64,000 bases of DNA from an uncultured Bacteroidales bacterium (GTDB lineage Bacteria; Bacteroidota; Bacteroidia; Bacteroidales; UBA932), in assembly GCA_944326265.1 (NCBI GenBank), contig CALVDE010000001.1:62001-126000 (forward strand), written 5' to 3'. How positions within the stretch are numbered: the stretch's first letter is position 1; each line of letters starts with the position of its first letter. A program made the translations under genes and the position numbers. Positions 43,598 to 53,002 of the stretch are shown piece after piece. The notes below the pieces were generated by a model that ran no database searches, was not told the origin of the DNA, and was given only the letters and a program-made list of their open reading frames with translations.

Positions 43598-44941
43598 ATG
43601 AAAGTTTCTGAAATCATGGCCAAACTTGAGGCCAAGTATGGTAATGAGAAAGAGTACCTTCAGGCAGTGCGCGAGGTGCTCGAGTCAATTGAGGAAGTTT
43701 ACAACCAGCATCCCGAGTTCGAGAAGGCTAAGATCGTCGAGAGAATCGTTGAGCCTGACCGTATCTTCACATTCAGGGTTACCTGGGTTGACGACAAGGG
43801 CGAGGTTCAGACCAACCTCGGTTACAGGGTTCAGTTCAACTCAGCTATCGGCCCCTACAAGGGAGGTCTCCGCTTCCACAAGGCAGTTACTCCTTCCATG
43901 CTGAAGTTCCTCGGTTTTGAGCAGACTTTCAAGAACGCTCTGACAACCCTGCCTATGGGTGGTGCCAAGGGTGGTTCCGACTTCGATCCCGTCGGCAAGT
44001 CTGACGCAGAGATCATGAGATTCTGCCAGGCTTTCATGTATGAGCTCTGGAAATGCATCGGTCCCGATACCGATATCCCCGCAGGTGACGTAGGTGTCGG
44101 CGGACGTGAGATCGGTTATCTGTACGGAATGTACAAGAAGCTGGCCCGCGAGTACAACACAGGCGTTCTCACCGGTAAGGGCGGTACATGGGGTGGTTCC
44201 ATCCTCCGTCCTGAGGCTACAGGATTCGGTGCTCTGTACTTCACACAGCATCTGCTCCACCACGCCGGCAAGGACATCAAGGACAAGACAGTCGCTCTCT
44301 CAGGCTTCGGTAACGTTGCATGGGGTGCCGCTACAAAGGCTAAGGAGCTCGGTGCAAAGGTAGTCGCTATCTCCGGTCCTGACGGAGTCTGCGAGATTCC
44401 CGGCGGTATCACCGACGAGATGATCGACTACATGCTCGTTATGCGTGCTTCCAACAGGAACAAAGTTCAGGACATGAACGACAAGTTCCCTCAGGCAACC
44501 AAGTTCACAGCCGGTAAGAAGGCATGGAGCGTTAAGTGCGACATCGCTCTGCCCTGCGCTTTCCAGAACGAGCTGAACGGTGACGATGCCAAGGAGCTTA
44601 TCAAGAACGGTACATGGTGCTGCTGCGAGGTATCCAACATGGGCTGCACCCCTGAGGCTATCCACGAGTTCCAGAGCAACGGTATCCTCTTCGCTCCCGG
44701 TAAGGCAGTCAACGCCGGCGGTGTGGCTACATCAGGTCTTGAGATGACCCAGAACGCTACACACATCAGCTGGTCAGCCAAGGAAGTGGACGAGAAGCTG
44801 CACTTCATCATGCAGAGCATCCACGAGGCCTGCGTTAAGTACGGTACTCAGCCCGACGGTCATGTTGACTACGTCAAGGGTGCCAATATCGCCGGCTTCA
44901 TGAAGGTGGCTCAGGCTATGCTGGAGCAGGGTATCATCTAG
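43598..44941 (+). CDS. gdhA: NADP-type glutamate dehydrogenase (hexameric)
   Basis: The product has 447 residues, the usual hexameric length. It interconverts 2-oxoglutarate and glutamate and assimilates ammonia. Motifs are GYRVQFNSAIGPYKGGLRFH, the catalytic Lys in LPMGGAKGGSDFDP, PAGDVGVGGREIGYLYGMYK and the nucleotide-binding VALSGFGNVAWGAATKAKEL, with NAGGVATSGLEM near the end. Placement after korAB puts two 2-oxoglutarate enzymes side by side. It is followed by a terminator hairpin. Confidence 0.96.
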   Translation: MKVSEIMAKLEAKYGNEKEYLQAVREVLESIEEVYNQHPEFEKAKIVERIVEPDRIFTFRVTWVDDKGEVQTNLGYRVQFNSAIGPYKGGLRFHKAVTPSMLKFLGFEQTFKNALTTLPMGGAKGGSDFDPVGKSDAEIMRFCQAFMYELWKCIGPDTDIPAGDVGVGGREIGYLYGMYKKLAREYNTGVLTGKGGTWGGSILRPEATGFGALYFTQHLLHHAGKDIKDKTVALSGFGNVAWGAATKAKELGAKVVAISGPDGVCEIPGGITDEMIDYMLVMRASNRNKVQDMNDKFPQATKFTAGKKAWSVKCDIALPCAFQNELNGDDAKELIKNGTWCCCEVSNMGCTPEAIHEFQSNGILFAPGKAVNAGGVATSGLEMTQNATHISWSAKEVDEKLHFIMQSIHEACVKYGTQPDGHVDYVKGANIAGFMKVAQAMLEQGII

Positions 44942-44980
44942 TTTCGGCGCGTCATAACAGGCGAACCGCTACGATTAAGG

Positions 44981-45012
44981 GACCGTATCCGATGGGATGC
45001 GGTCTCTTTTTT
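44981..45012 (+). terminator. Rho-independent terminator after gdhA
   Basis: GACCGTATCC (44981-44990) pairs with GGATGCGGTC (44995-45004, one wobble), followed by a T-rich tract to 45012. This is the clearest intrinsic terminator in the window. Confidence 0.8.
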
Positions 45013-45035
45013 ATATAGGGGTGTTATTATTTTTC

Positions 45036-45043
45036 TATATTTG
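45036..45043 (+). promoter_or_regulatory. Putative -7 box of the gamma-carbonic anhydrase gene
   Basis: TATATTTG fits TAnnTTTG, 27 bp before the ATG at 45071. Confidence 0.45.
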
Positions 45044-45070
45044 TAGGTCATTTTTTAAACGATATAGGAT

Positions 45071-45586
45071 ATGGCTATTATACGACCCTTGAACGGAATT
45101 GCACCGAAGATAGGCCGGAACTGCTTTATCGCTGAGAATGCGGCGATTATCGGAGATGTTGAAATCGGTGATGACTGCAGTATATGGTACGGGGCCGTGC
45201 TCAGGGGGGATGTCAATCCGATAAGACTGGGCAACAGGGTCAACATTCAGGACGGAGCGGTGCTGCACACCCTCCATAGGAAATCAGTAGTGGAGATCGG
45301 GGACGATGTGTCCGTAGGGCACAATGCCGTGGTGCACGGAGCCAGGGTGGGCAGCAATGTGCTCGTGGGAATGGGGGCTGTGATCATGGACGGGGCTGAG
45401 GTGGCGGACGGTACTGTCATCGCGGCAGGAGCAGTGGTGCTGAGCAATTCCAGACTGGAGCCGGGGGTATATGCCGGAGTCCCTGCCAGGAAGGTGAAGG
45501 ACGGCTCGCCGGCTGTCACGGAGTCAGCCCGCAACAATGCCCTGGGCTATATGGAATACAAGGAGTGGTTTCTGGAACAGAACTGA
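45071..45586 (+). CDS. Gamma-carbonic anhydrase family protein (left-handed beta-helix)
   Basis: The product has 171 residues built of hexapeptide repeats (for example IGRNCFIAENAAIIGDVEIG, then GDDVSVGHNAVVHGARVGSN). The three zinc His positions of the family are present (VLHTLH, then GHNAVVHG with His spaced by five). PaaY/YrdA-like members may hydrate carbon dioxide or act on other substrates, so activity is inferred only. It starts about 60 bp after the gdhA terminator and precedes the thioredoxin-like lipoprotein. Confidence 0.9.
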   Translation: MAIIRPLNGIAPKIGRNCFIAENAAIIGDVEIGDDCSIWYGAVLRGDVNPIRLGNRVNIQDGAVLHTLHRKSVVEIGDDVSVGHNAVVHGARVGSNVLVGMGAVIMDGAEVADGTVIAAGAVVLSNSRLEPGVYAGVPARKVKDGSPAVTESARNNALGYMEYKEWFLEQN

Positions 45587-45625
45587 CTGACAGGACAATA
45601 TTATTAACACATTAATACAACCATT

Positions 45626-46738
45626 ATGAGAAAATTTATGTTTATAGGCGCCGCTCTTCTGCTGGCGGCTGCCTGCAACTCAGGCAAACAGTACACTGTC
45701 AAGGGAACAATCACCGGTGACAGCGAGTCTCTTGTAAACGGAAAGGCATATCTGTTCAACCGTGACAGGGAGAATCCTGTCAGGGATACGGCTGAGGTCA
45801 TCAACGGTGTGTTTGAATTCAAGGGCTCTCTGGAGACATCGGAGCCGTACCTCATAACCATTGAGGGTATTCCCGGAATGCTGCCTCTTTTCCTTGAGAA
45901 TGACCGTTACACCATCACTGGTGTCGATACGGCATATACCGAGTCCGTAATCAAGGGCGGTAAGGCGCAGACCATGCTTTCCGAGCTTAACGCCGAAGTA
46001 ACTGCGCTGGCCGATGAATACGACATGAATGCTCTGATAATCAAGCTGAGAATCCCTACCACACCTCAGGACGAGCGCGATTCGCTCATGGCTGTCTACG
46101 AGAAATATCAGGGTGAGTGCGATTCCATCAAGAATCTTTATGTGGCCAAGGACCCTGTCTCCAATTTCTCTCTGTATTTCCTCGATCAGGACTTCTTCTC
46201 TCTGCCGATCGACTCTGTCGAGTATCTTGTAGGGGAGTTCAAGCTCCGTCCTGAGTTCAGCGCCAACAGGATTCTGGCCCGTGTTGACAGCCAGCTCCAG
46301 ACCGAGCTCAGTCTTCAGCCCGGCAATCCCTGCATCGACTTCACGATGGACGGTCCCGACGGCAAGCCCGTCACCCTTTCCGACATATACAGGGAGAACA
46401 AGGTGACCATGATAGATTTCTGGGCCGGATGGTGCGGCCCCTGCCGTATGTTCAATCCTACTCTCGTGGAGATCTACAAGGAGTATCACAGCAAGGGTTT
46501 CGAGATTCTCGGTGTCTCTCTTGACCGGAATGCCGACGACTGGAAGAATGCCATCAAGGCTGACAAGCTGACCTGGCCGCAGGTGTCCGACCTCAAGTTC
46601 TGGGAGAGCGAGGCGGCTGCCATGTACAATGTCAGATACATCCCCCAGAACGTATTTGTGGACAGCGACGGCAACATCCTCGGCCGCAGGCTCGGTGAGG
46701 ACGAGATCGTGTCCCTTCTCGAGGAACATCTTAATTAA
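45626..46738 (+). CDS. Thioredoxin-like lipoprotein (DUF4369 + AhpC/TSA-type domain)
   Basis: The product has 370 residues and a lipoprotein signal (MRKFMFIGAALLLAAACNSG, Cys about 17). Residues about 22-105 match the DUF4369-like beta domain (YTVKGTITGDSESLVNGKAY). The C-terminal domain (about 230-370) is thioredoxin-like with redox motif WCGPC in MIDFWAGWCGPCRMFNPTL, then FEILGVSLDRNADDWKNAI and the cis-Pro region NVRYIPQNVFVD. It is a likely periplasmic disulfide reductase or resilience factor like TlpA/ResA in Bacteroidota. It precedes murI by 17 bp. Confidence 0.9.
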   Translation: MRKFMFIGAALLLAAACNSGKQYTVKGTITGDSESLVNGKAYLFNRDRENPVRDTAEVINGVFEFKGSLETSEPYLITIEGIPGMLPLFLENDRYTITGVDTAYTESVIKGGKAQTMLSELNAEVTALADEYDMNALIIKLRIPTTPQDERDSLMAVYEKYQGECDSIKNLYVAKDPVSNFSLYFLDQDFFSLPIDSVEYLVGEFKLRPEFSANRILARVDSQLQTELSLQPGNPCIDFTMDGPDGKPVTLSDIYRENKVTMIDFWAGWCGPCRMFNPTLVEIYKEYHSKGFEILGVSLDRNADDWKNAIKADKLTWPQVSDLKFWESEAAAMYNVRYIPQNVFVDSDGNILGRRLGEDEIVSLLEEHLN

Positions 46739-46755
46739 GAACTCTTTCTGTCCGT

Positions 46756-47529
46756 ATGGTCGGGGTATATGATTCCGGAGTAGGCGGGCTGTCAGTGTGG
46801 AAGGAGCTGCTGGCCCTGATGCCCTGGCAGGACTATGTCTATGTGGCGGATTCGGCCAACTGCCCATACGGAGAGAAGTCTCCCGGATTCATCGCCGGCA
46901 GGGCCGCTGCCGTGGCCCGTTTCCTGATCGACAGCGGTGCGGATGTGGTGGTCGTGGCATGCAATACTGCCACGGCCGCTGCCATATCCTGCCTCCGTCA
47001 GGCATTTCCGGTGCCTTTTGTGGGTATGGAACCGGCGGTCAAGCCTGCGGCAGAACTGTCCAGGACCGGTGTCGTGGGTGTGCTCGCCACGGCCAATACT
47101 TTCAGAGGCCGGCTTTACAGGGATACTGTCGTGCGCTTCGCCTCGGATATCAAGGTGGTGGAAGTCGTAGGCAGGGGCCTTGTGGAAGCAGTCGAGAAGG
47201 GAGAGACACCGTCCGGGCTGATCCGCAGCTATGTGGACGGGATGACTTCGCAGGGGGCGGATGTAATAGTCCTGGGCTGCACTCATTTCCCTTTCCTGGA
47301 GAAGGAGATTTCCGTTGCGGCCGGTCCGGATGTGAGGATCCTCAATCCTGCTCCTGCCGTGGCAAGGCAGACGCAGAGGGTCCTTGATAGGATTTCCGCC
47401 GCTCACCGGGTACATGTCCCGCCCTCATCTGTTTTCTATTCGACGGGCGATGTGTCGGTTCTCCGCCGTCTGGCCATGGAGACTGACCCGTCCCTTGCCC
47501 AGGACGCATTCAAGACAATCAATATATAG
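46756..47529 (+). CDS. murI: Glutamate racemase
   Basis: The product has 257 residues and makes D-glutamate for peptidoglycan. The motifs are VYDSGVGGLSVWKELLALMP (Asp, Ser and Gly of the active site), the first catalytic Cys in VVVACNTATAAA, and the second in VIVLGCTHFPFLEKEI. The N-terminal start at ATG 46756 leaves almost no leader before the substrate motif, which is somewhat short but seen in other family members. Upstream is the thioredoxin-like gene; downstream is the pyrophosphatase. Confidence 0.94.
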   Translation: MVGVYDSGVGGLSVWKELLALMPWQDYVYVADSANCPYGEKSPGFIAGRAAAVARFLIDSGADVVVVACNTATAAAISCLRQAFPVPFVGMEPAVKPAAELSRTGVVGVLATANTFRGRLYRDTVVRFASDIKVVEVVGRGLVEAVEKGETPSGLIRSYVDGMTSQGADVIVLGCTHFPFLEKEISVAAGPDVRILNPAPAVARQTQRVLDRISAAHRVHVPPSSVFYSTGDVSVLRRLAMETDPSLAQDAFKTINI

Positions 47530-47564
47530 AGTATCCGATCAACAATTACTTAAAACTAAAACTG

Positions 47565-49781
47565 ATGTCAGTCGATTTATTATTCTGGCTAGTGCCCCTT
47601 TCATCCCTGATTGCACTGGGATTCGCTTTCTATTTCTACAGAAGAATGCTCAGGGAGGACGAGGGTACTCCAACCATGAGAGAGATAGCGGCTCACGTCC
47701 GCAAGGGCGCCATGGCTTATCTCAAGCAGCAGTACAAGGTGGTGACGATAGTGTTCATCATCCTGGCCATATTCTTTGCCGTCCTGGCTTACGGCTTCGA
47801 CGTGCAGAACCACTGGGTTCCGTTCGCATTCCTCACCGGCGGATTCTTCTCGGGCCTGGCGGGATTCATCGGCATGAAGACCGCGACGTATGCATCCGGC
47901 AGGACAGCCAATGCAGCCCGCCGCTCGCTCAACTCCGGCCTGAAGCTGGCCTTCCGCTCAGGAGCCGTGATGGGCCTGACGGTGGTCGGACTCGGCCTTC
48001 TGGATATCTCCCTGTGGTATCTTATCCTTGATACCTTTGTCAATGCCGACGGTCCCCAGAAGCTGGTGGTCATAACCACTACGATGCTGACTTTCGGTAT
48101 GGGAGCTTCCACTCAGGCTCTCTTCGCCCGTGTGGGCGGCGGTATCTACACCAAGGCCGCTGACGTGGGCGCGGACCTGGTAGGAAAGGTGGAGGCCGGT
48201 ATTCCCGAGGACGACCCCCGCAACCCTGCAACTATTGCCGACAATGTGGGTGACAATGTGGGTGACGTAGCCGGTATGGGCGCCGACCTGTATGAGTCCT
48301 ACTGCGGCTCTATCCTGGCCACCGCCGCACTCGGTGCCTCGGCGTTCTATTCCTATGCCGATACCTCGATGCAGCTCAGGGCGGTATTCGCTCCCATGCT
48401 GATCGCGGCCGTCGGTATCATCCTGTCCGTCATCGGTATCTATCTCGTGAAGACCAAGGAGGGAGCCGGCATGAAACAGCTGCTCCGCTCCCTGAGCGTC
48501 GGCACCAATGTCTCTTCGGCCCTCATCGCCGTGGCCACATTCGGAATACTCTACGTGCTCGGCATTCCCAACTGGGCATGGGTGTCCTGCTCAGTCATCG
48601 TGGGTCTGGTGGCCGGCATCATCATCGGCCAGTCCACCGAGTACTTCACCTCGCACTCCTATAAGCCTACCCGCAAGCTTGCGGAGAGTTCCAACACCGG
48701 TCCGGCCACTGTCATCATCTCCGGTGTGGGTCTCGGCATGATCTCGACAGCCATACCCGTCATCACCATCGTGGTGGCCATCATCCTGGCTTATCTCTGC
48801 GCCATCGGCTTCGATGTAACGGATATGCTTTCGGCCCAGAACCTCAGCCTCGGCCTCTACGGCATCGGTATCGCCGCTGTCGGTATGCTCTCTACCCTCG
48901 GCATCACCCTGGCCACTGACGCTTACGGTCCCATCGCGGACAACGCCGGCGGCAACGCCCAGATGAGCGAGCTCGAGCCCGAGGTACGCCAGCGCACCGA
49001 CATCCTCGACGCTCTCGGCAATACCACCGCCGCCACCGGCAAGGGCTTCGCCATCGGCTCCGCTGCCCTGACCGCCCTCGCCCTGCTGGCATCCTACCTA
49101 GAGGAGATCAAGATCGGCCTGCAGAGAATAGGGGAGACCGTCCTCGACCTCGGTGGCGGCCGGACCGTCGAAGTCGCCCAGGCCACTATACCCGATTTCA
49201 TGGAGTACTATCATATCAACCTGATGAACCCCACCGTCCTGGCCGGAGTCTTCATCGGTGCCATGATGTCCTTCCTCTTCTGCGGTCTTACCATGAACGC
49301 AGTGGGACGCGCCGCCCAGAAGATGGTCGAGGAGGTGCGCCGTCAGTTCCGCGAGATCAAGGGCATCCTCACCGGTCAGGCCACACCTGACTATGCCCGC
49401 TGCGTGGCCATCTCCACCAAGGGCGCCCAGCAGGAGATGCTGCTGCCCTCGCTGCTGGCCATCATCGTGCCCCTGCTCGTAGGTCTGTTCTTCGGAGTGG
49501 CCGGTACAGTCGGTCTGCTCGTAGGATCCCTCGGCTCCGGCTTCGTACTGGCTATCTTCATGGCCAACTCCGGCGGTGCCTGGGACAACGCCAAGAAGTA
49601 CGTGGAGGAGGGCAACCTCGGCGGCAAGGGCTCCGATGCCCACAAGGCCACCGTCGTTGGCGACACAGTAGGCGACCCCTTCAAGGATACCTCCGGACCC
49701 TCGCTCAACATCCTCATCAAGCTCATGAGCATGGTCTCCATCGTCACCGCAGGACTCAACGTCGTTTTCAGCGTGCTTTGA
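47565..49781 (+). CDS. hppA: Membrane-bound ion-translocating pyrophosphatase, K+-dependent type
   Basis: The product has 738 residues and about 16 membrane segments. It couples pyrophosphate hydrolysis to pumping of H+ or Na+. The substrate-binding loops are DVGADLVGKVEAGIPEDDPR and NVGDNVGDVAGMGADLYESY, with C-terminal KKYVEEGNLGGKGSDAHKA and VVGDTVGDPFKDTSGPSLN. The sequence GNTTAATGKG has Ala at the position that is Lys in K+-independent enzymes, so it is predicted to require K+. The pumped ion cannot be read from sequence by eye. It precedes the SusCD promoter. Confidence 0.94.
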   Translation: MSVDLLFWLVPLSSLIALGFAFYFYRRMLREDEGTPTMREIAAHVRKGAMAYLKQQYKVVTIVFIILAIFFAVLAYGFDVQNHWVPFAFLTGGFFSGLAGFIGMKTATYASGRTANAARRSLNSGLKLAFRSGAVMGLTVVGLGLLDISLWYLILDTFVNADGPQKLVVITTTMLTFGMGASTQALFARVGGGIYTKAADVGADLVGKVEAGIPEDDPRNPATIADNVGDNVGDVAGMGADLYESYCGSILATAALGASAFYSYADTSMQLRAVFAPMLIAAVGIILSVIGIYLVKTKEGAGMKQLLRSLSVGTNVSSALIAVATFGILYVLGIPNWAWVSCSVIVGLVAGIIIGQSTEYFTSHSYKPTRKLAESSNTGPATVIISGVGLGMISTAIPVITIVVAIILAYLCAIGFDVTDMLSAQNLSLGLYGIGIAAVGMLSTLGITLATDAYGPIADNAGGNAQMSELEPEVRQRTDILDALGNTTAATGKGFAIGSAALTALALLASYLEEIKIGLQRIGETVLDLGGGRTVEVAQATIPDFMEYYHINLMNPTVLAGVFIGAMMSFLFCGLTMNAVGRAAQKMVEEVRRQFREIKGILTGQATPDYARCVAISTKGAQQEMLLPSLLAIIVPLLVGLFFGVAGTVGLLVGSLGSGFVLAIFMANSGGAWDNAKKYVEEGNLGGKGSDAHKATVVGDTVGDPFKDTSGPSLNILIKLMSMVSIVTAGLNVVFSVL

Positions 49782-49860
49782 CAGACCTGAACACCAGCCC
49801 GTTGACTTTATGCTCCGTGAGGTGCCCCCTCAGGATATTGTAATAGTTTTGAATTATTTG

Positions 49861-49890
49861 TTGTTTTTTACAAAAAATTAATCAACTTTG
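49861..49890 (+). promoter_or_regulatory. Putative promoter of the susC operon
   Basis: TTG (49861-49863) is 19 bp upstream of CAACTTTG (49883-49890), a one-base deviation from TAnnTTTG. It would give a leader of about 130 nt before the ATG at 50028. The leader (to 50027) contains no recognised riboswitch. Confidence 0.45.
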
Positions 49891-50027
49891 CAGTTTGATA
49901 AGTTGAAAATTATAGATTCCTGCTAGTAGGGCTGTGCCCGGTGGATATGAACTTTATTTGAACTGATATTATTGAAGAACATTAAATCAATCATTTAACT
50001 TTTTATTAACTTTAAAAAATTATCTAC

Positions 50028-52997
50028 ATGAAAAAGATCAGACTATTTTTAACAGGTCTGCTGCTGATGGTGACCTCTGCGGCTTTCGCGCAGGACATCA
50101 CGGTGACAGGTACTGTTACTGATGCCTCGACAGGTGAGGGAATAGTCGGCGCCACTGTGCTGCTCAAGGGCAGTACTACCGCATGGGTGACGACCGACGA
50201 CATGGGAAACTACTCCCTCTCTGTTCCCGCTGACGGAGTACTGGAGGTAAGCTTTATGGGCTACACCACCATAGAGGTACCTGTCAACGGCAGGGGCACC
50301 GTTGATGTTGCACTGGAAATGGAGGCCGAGATGCTCGACGACGTAGTGGTTGTCGGCTACGGTACCGCCAAGAAGATCTCCTCGGTGGTCGGCTCCGCAT
50401 CCACAGTCAACAGGAAAGCCATCGCCAACAGGCCTTCCGCCAACGCCGGTGACGCCCTCCAGGGACAGGTCTCCGGTCTGCAGGTGTTCTCCTCGTCCGG
50501 TGAGCCTTCAGAGAACGTGTCCATGCGTCTGCGTGGTGTGAACTCCATCAACGCCGGTACCGAGCCCCTTATCGTGCTCGATGGTGCTCCGGTGTCGTCT
50601 TCGGTGTTCAACTCTCTGAACAGTAACGATATCGAGAATATCGTGGTCATGAAGGACGCTTCTTCGACAGCCATCTACGGATCCCGTGCCGCCAACGGTG
50701 TCATCTACATCACCACCAAGAAAGGTAGGGCAGCCGAGAAACCTGTCGTAAGCCTGCGCGGTCAGTACGGTATCTCCACTCTGGTCAACCACAAGCTGGG
50801 TCTGATGAACAGTGACCAGTGGTTCCAGTTCAACGAGATGGTCAACCCCTCGTTCGTGACTACTGATGCCATGCGTATAGCTCAGGACCTGAAGATCAAT
50901 ACCAACTGGCTCGACTTCTTCTTCAATGAGGCAGCCCCTGTGTGGAGCGCCGACCTCTCAGTTTCCGGAGCTTCCGAGAAGACCGACTACTACTTCTCCC
51001 TCGGTGCTTTCGACCAGACCGGTACCGCTCCTTTCTCCGACCTGGCCCGTTATACTTTCCGTATGAACGTCAACACCAGGGCTACCGACTGGCTGAAAAT
51101 CGGCGCCAACATCGGTATGTCATATCAGGACTACTCTACTGCCGGATTCTCAACCACAGGTAACTCCGTGTACAACCCTATCACAGCCTCCAACTGGTAT
51201 CTGCCCTGGGTTACTCCTTACGAGATCCGTCAGGACGAAGGCGGTAACTACTATGTAGACTACTCTCAGCAGAGGAACTACTTCAGCGAGATGGGTTACT
51301 ACAACTACTACTATCTGCTGGGTCTGCAGCCTTCCACCTATACCACAGCCCGTGTATACGGAAGCACATACGTGGAGCTCACTCCTGTCAAGGGTCTTAC
51401 CCTGAGGGCTCAGCAGAACCTCGAGGCCTTCGACTACAACATGGAGTACAAGATCAATCCTGATTACGAGCCGTTCCTCGGTGCCGGTGAGGCCAGGGCA
51501 TCTTTCCAGAGATACTACCAGTTCACCTTCACCAATACTGCCGAGTACGTGTTCGACATAGCCGGAAGGAACAACTTCGCCATCCTGGTAGGTCAGGAGT
51601 CCATCTTCGACCACAGCAATCAGTTCGGAGCCAGTGTGAGCGGTATCACCGACTGGAGGACCAACCTTCTGAGTCAGGGTACTACTCCCGGTCTTCCTTC
51701 CAACAGCCTCTGGGATACATCATACAACTCGTATTTCGCACGTCTGTCGTATAACCTCGACGAGAAATACTACCTCGATGCCTCATGGCGTCTTGACGGT
51801 TCGTCCCTCTTCGGAGCAGGCAATCAGTATGCCAACTTCTACTCAGTAGGTGCGATGTGGGACATCAAGAAAGAGGACTGGATGCAGGGTGCCTCATGGC
51901 TCAATGACCTCCGTCTGAGAGTCAGCTACGGTACCACCGGTAACTCTTCCATCAGCAACTACCTGGCTATCGGTACCATCGGATCGGCCGGCCTCTACAA
52001 CGGTGCTAACGCCTGGGGTATCGGCAATCCTTCCAACAGCGGACTCACCTGGGAGACCGTAGAGTCCCTCAACGTCGCTCTGTCCGCGCGTATGTGGGAC
52101 CGCGTCAACCTGAACGTTGAGTTCTACAACAAGGTTACCCACGACCTGTTGATGGATATTCCTTTCTCCATGACCACCGGTCATACGTCAGGTGCCGGTA
52201 ATGCCGGTGACATGCTCAACCGAGGAGTCGATGTGGACCTGAGTGTCGACATCATCCGTACTCCGGACATCTACTTCGGTGTAACCGCCAACTTCAACTA
52301 CAACTACAACGAGATTATCGAGCTCTTCGGAGGCCGTGACGAGTACACAGTGCCCAACACCGGTGTATCTTATCAGGTAGGCTATCCTTACGGTGAGTAC
52401 TTCTATACAAGGTCTGCAGGAGTCGATCCCCGTGACGGTATGCAGATGTGGTATGACCTCAACGGCAACAAGACCAAGGTCTACTCAGCTGACTATGCGG
52501 TTATGACCGGTCGTCAGCAGTTCGCTCCCTGCTCCGGCGGTATCCAGCTCAACTTCCAGTACAAGGGTCTGTACATCGGTGCCGACTTCGCATGGATGGC
52601 CGGCAAGTGGATGTGGAACAACGACCGTTACTTCCTGGAGAACCCTCTCTTCGTGACCGACAACAATAACGGTGACATCGCCCTGCTGGACATCTGGCTC
52701 AAGCCCGGTGACATTACCGACATACCTTCCATCGACTCCGAGAGACAGTTCGACGACACCCTCCTTGAGGATGCATCTTTCTTCCGTCTGAAGAACCTGC
52801 AGATCTCCTACGAGTTCCCTACAAGGCTGATTCAGCGCTCGGGCTTCATTCAGGGCTTCAGGATTTACGCCATCGGACGTAACATCTTTACTCTTACTAA
52901 GTATTCAGGATATGACCCTGAGGTGGATGCCAACCTGCAGATGGGTGTATACCCCAACTCCAGACAGTTCACCATCGGTGCTGAGTTCACATTCTAA
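50028..52997 (+). CDS. SusC/RagA-family TonB-linked outer-membrane transporter
   Basis: The product has 989 residues and a signal peptide (MKKIRLFLTGLLLMVTSAAFA-Q). The CarboxypepD_reg domain (ITVTGTVTDASTGEGIVGAT to ISFMGYTTIEV-like) is followed by the SusC-type TonB box area (LDDVVVVGYGTAKKISSVVG) and plug (GDALQGQVSGLQV, RLRGVNSINAGTEPLIVLDG, STAIYGSRAANGVIYITTKKG). The barrel ends in TIGAEFTF. It forms a lidded-pore complex with the SusD-like lipoprotein encoded 5 bp downstream. No glycoside hydrolase is present; the operon contains a protease, so peptide import like RagAB is inferred. Confidence 0.95.
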   Translation: MKKIRLFLTGLLLMVTSAAFAQDITVTGTVTDASTGEGIVGATVLLKGSTTAWVTTDDMGNYSLSVPADGVLEVSFMGYTTIEVPVNGRGTVDVALEMEAEMLDDVVVVGYGTAKKISSVVGSASTVNRKAIANRPSANAGDALQGQVSGLQVFSSSGEPSENVSMRLRGVNSINAGTEPLIVLDGAPVSSSVFNSLNSNDIENIVVMKDASSTAIYGSRAANGVIYITTKKGRAAEKPVVSLRGQYGISTLVNHKLGLMNSDQWFQFNEMVNPSFVTTDAMRIAQDLKINTNWLDFFFNEAAPVWSADLSVSGASEKTDYYFSLGAFDQTGTAPFSDLARYTFRMNVNTRATDWLKIGANIGMSYQDYSTAGFSTTGNSVYNPITASNWYLPWVTPYEIRQDEGGNYYVDYSQQRNYFSEMGYYNYYYLLGLQPSTYTTARVYGSTYVELTPVKGLTLRAQQNLEAFDYNMEYKINPDYEPFLGAGEARASFQRYYQFTFTNTAEYVFDIAGRNNFAILVGQESIFDHSNQFGASVSGITDWRTNLLSQGTTPGLPSNSLWDTSYNSYFARLSYNLDEKYYLDASWRLDGSSLFGAGNQYANFYSVGAMWDIKKEDWMQGASWLNDLRLRVSYGTTGNSSISNYLAIGTIGSAGLYNGANAWGIGNPSNSGLTWETVESLNVALSARMWDRVNLNVEFYNKVTHDLLMDIPFSMTTGHTSGAGNAGDMLNRGVDVDLSVDIIRTPDIYFGVTANFNYNYNEIIELFGGRDEYTVPNTGVSYQVGYPYGEYFYTRSAGVDPRDGMQMWYDLNGNKTKVYSADYAVMTGRQQFAPCSGGIQLNFQYKGLYIGADFAWMAGKWMWNNDRYFLENPLFVTDNNNGDIALLDIWLKPGDITDIPSIDSERQFDDTLLEDASFFRLKNLQISYEFPTRLIQRSGFIQGFRIYAIGRNIFTLTKYSGYDPEVDANLQMGVYPNSRQFTIGAEFTF

Positions 52998-53002
52998 TCA
53001 AT

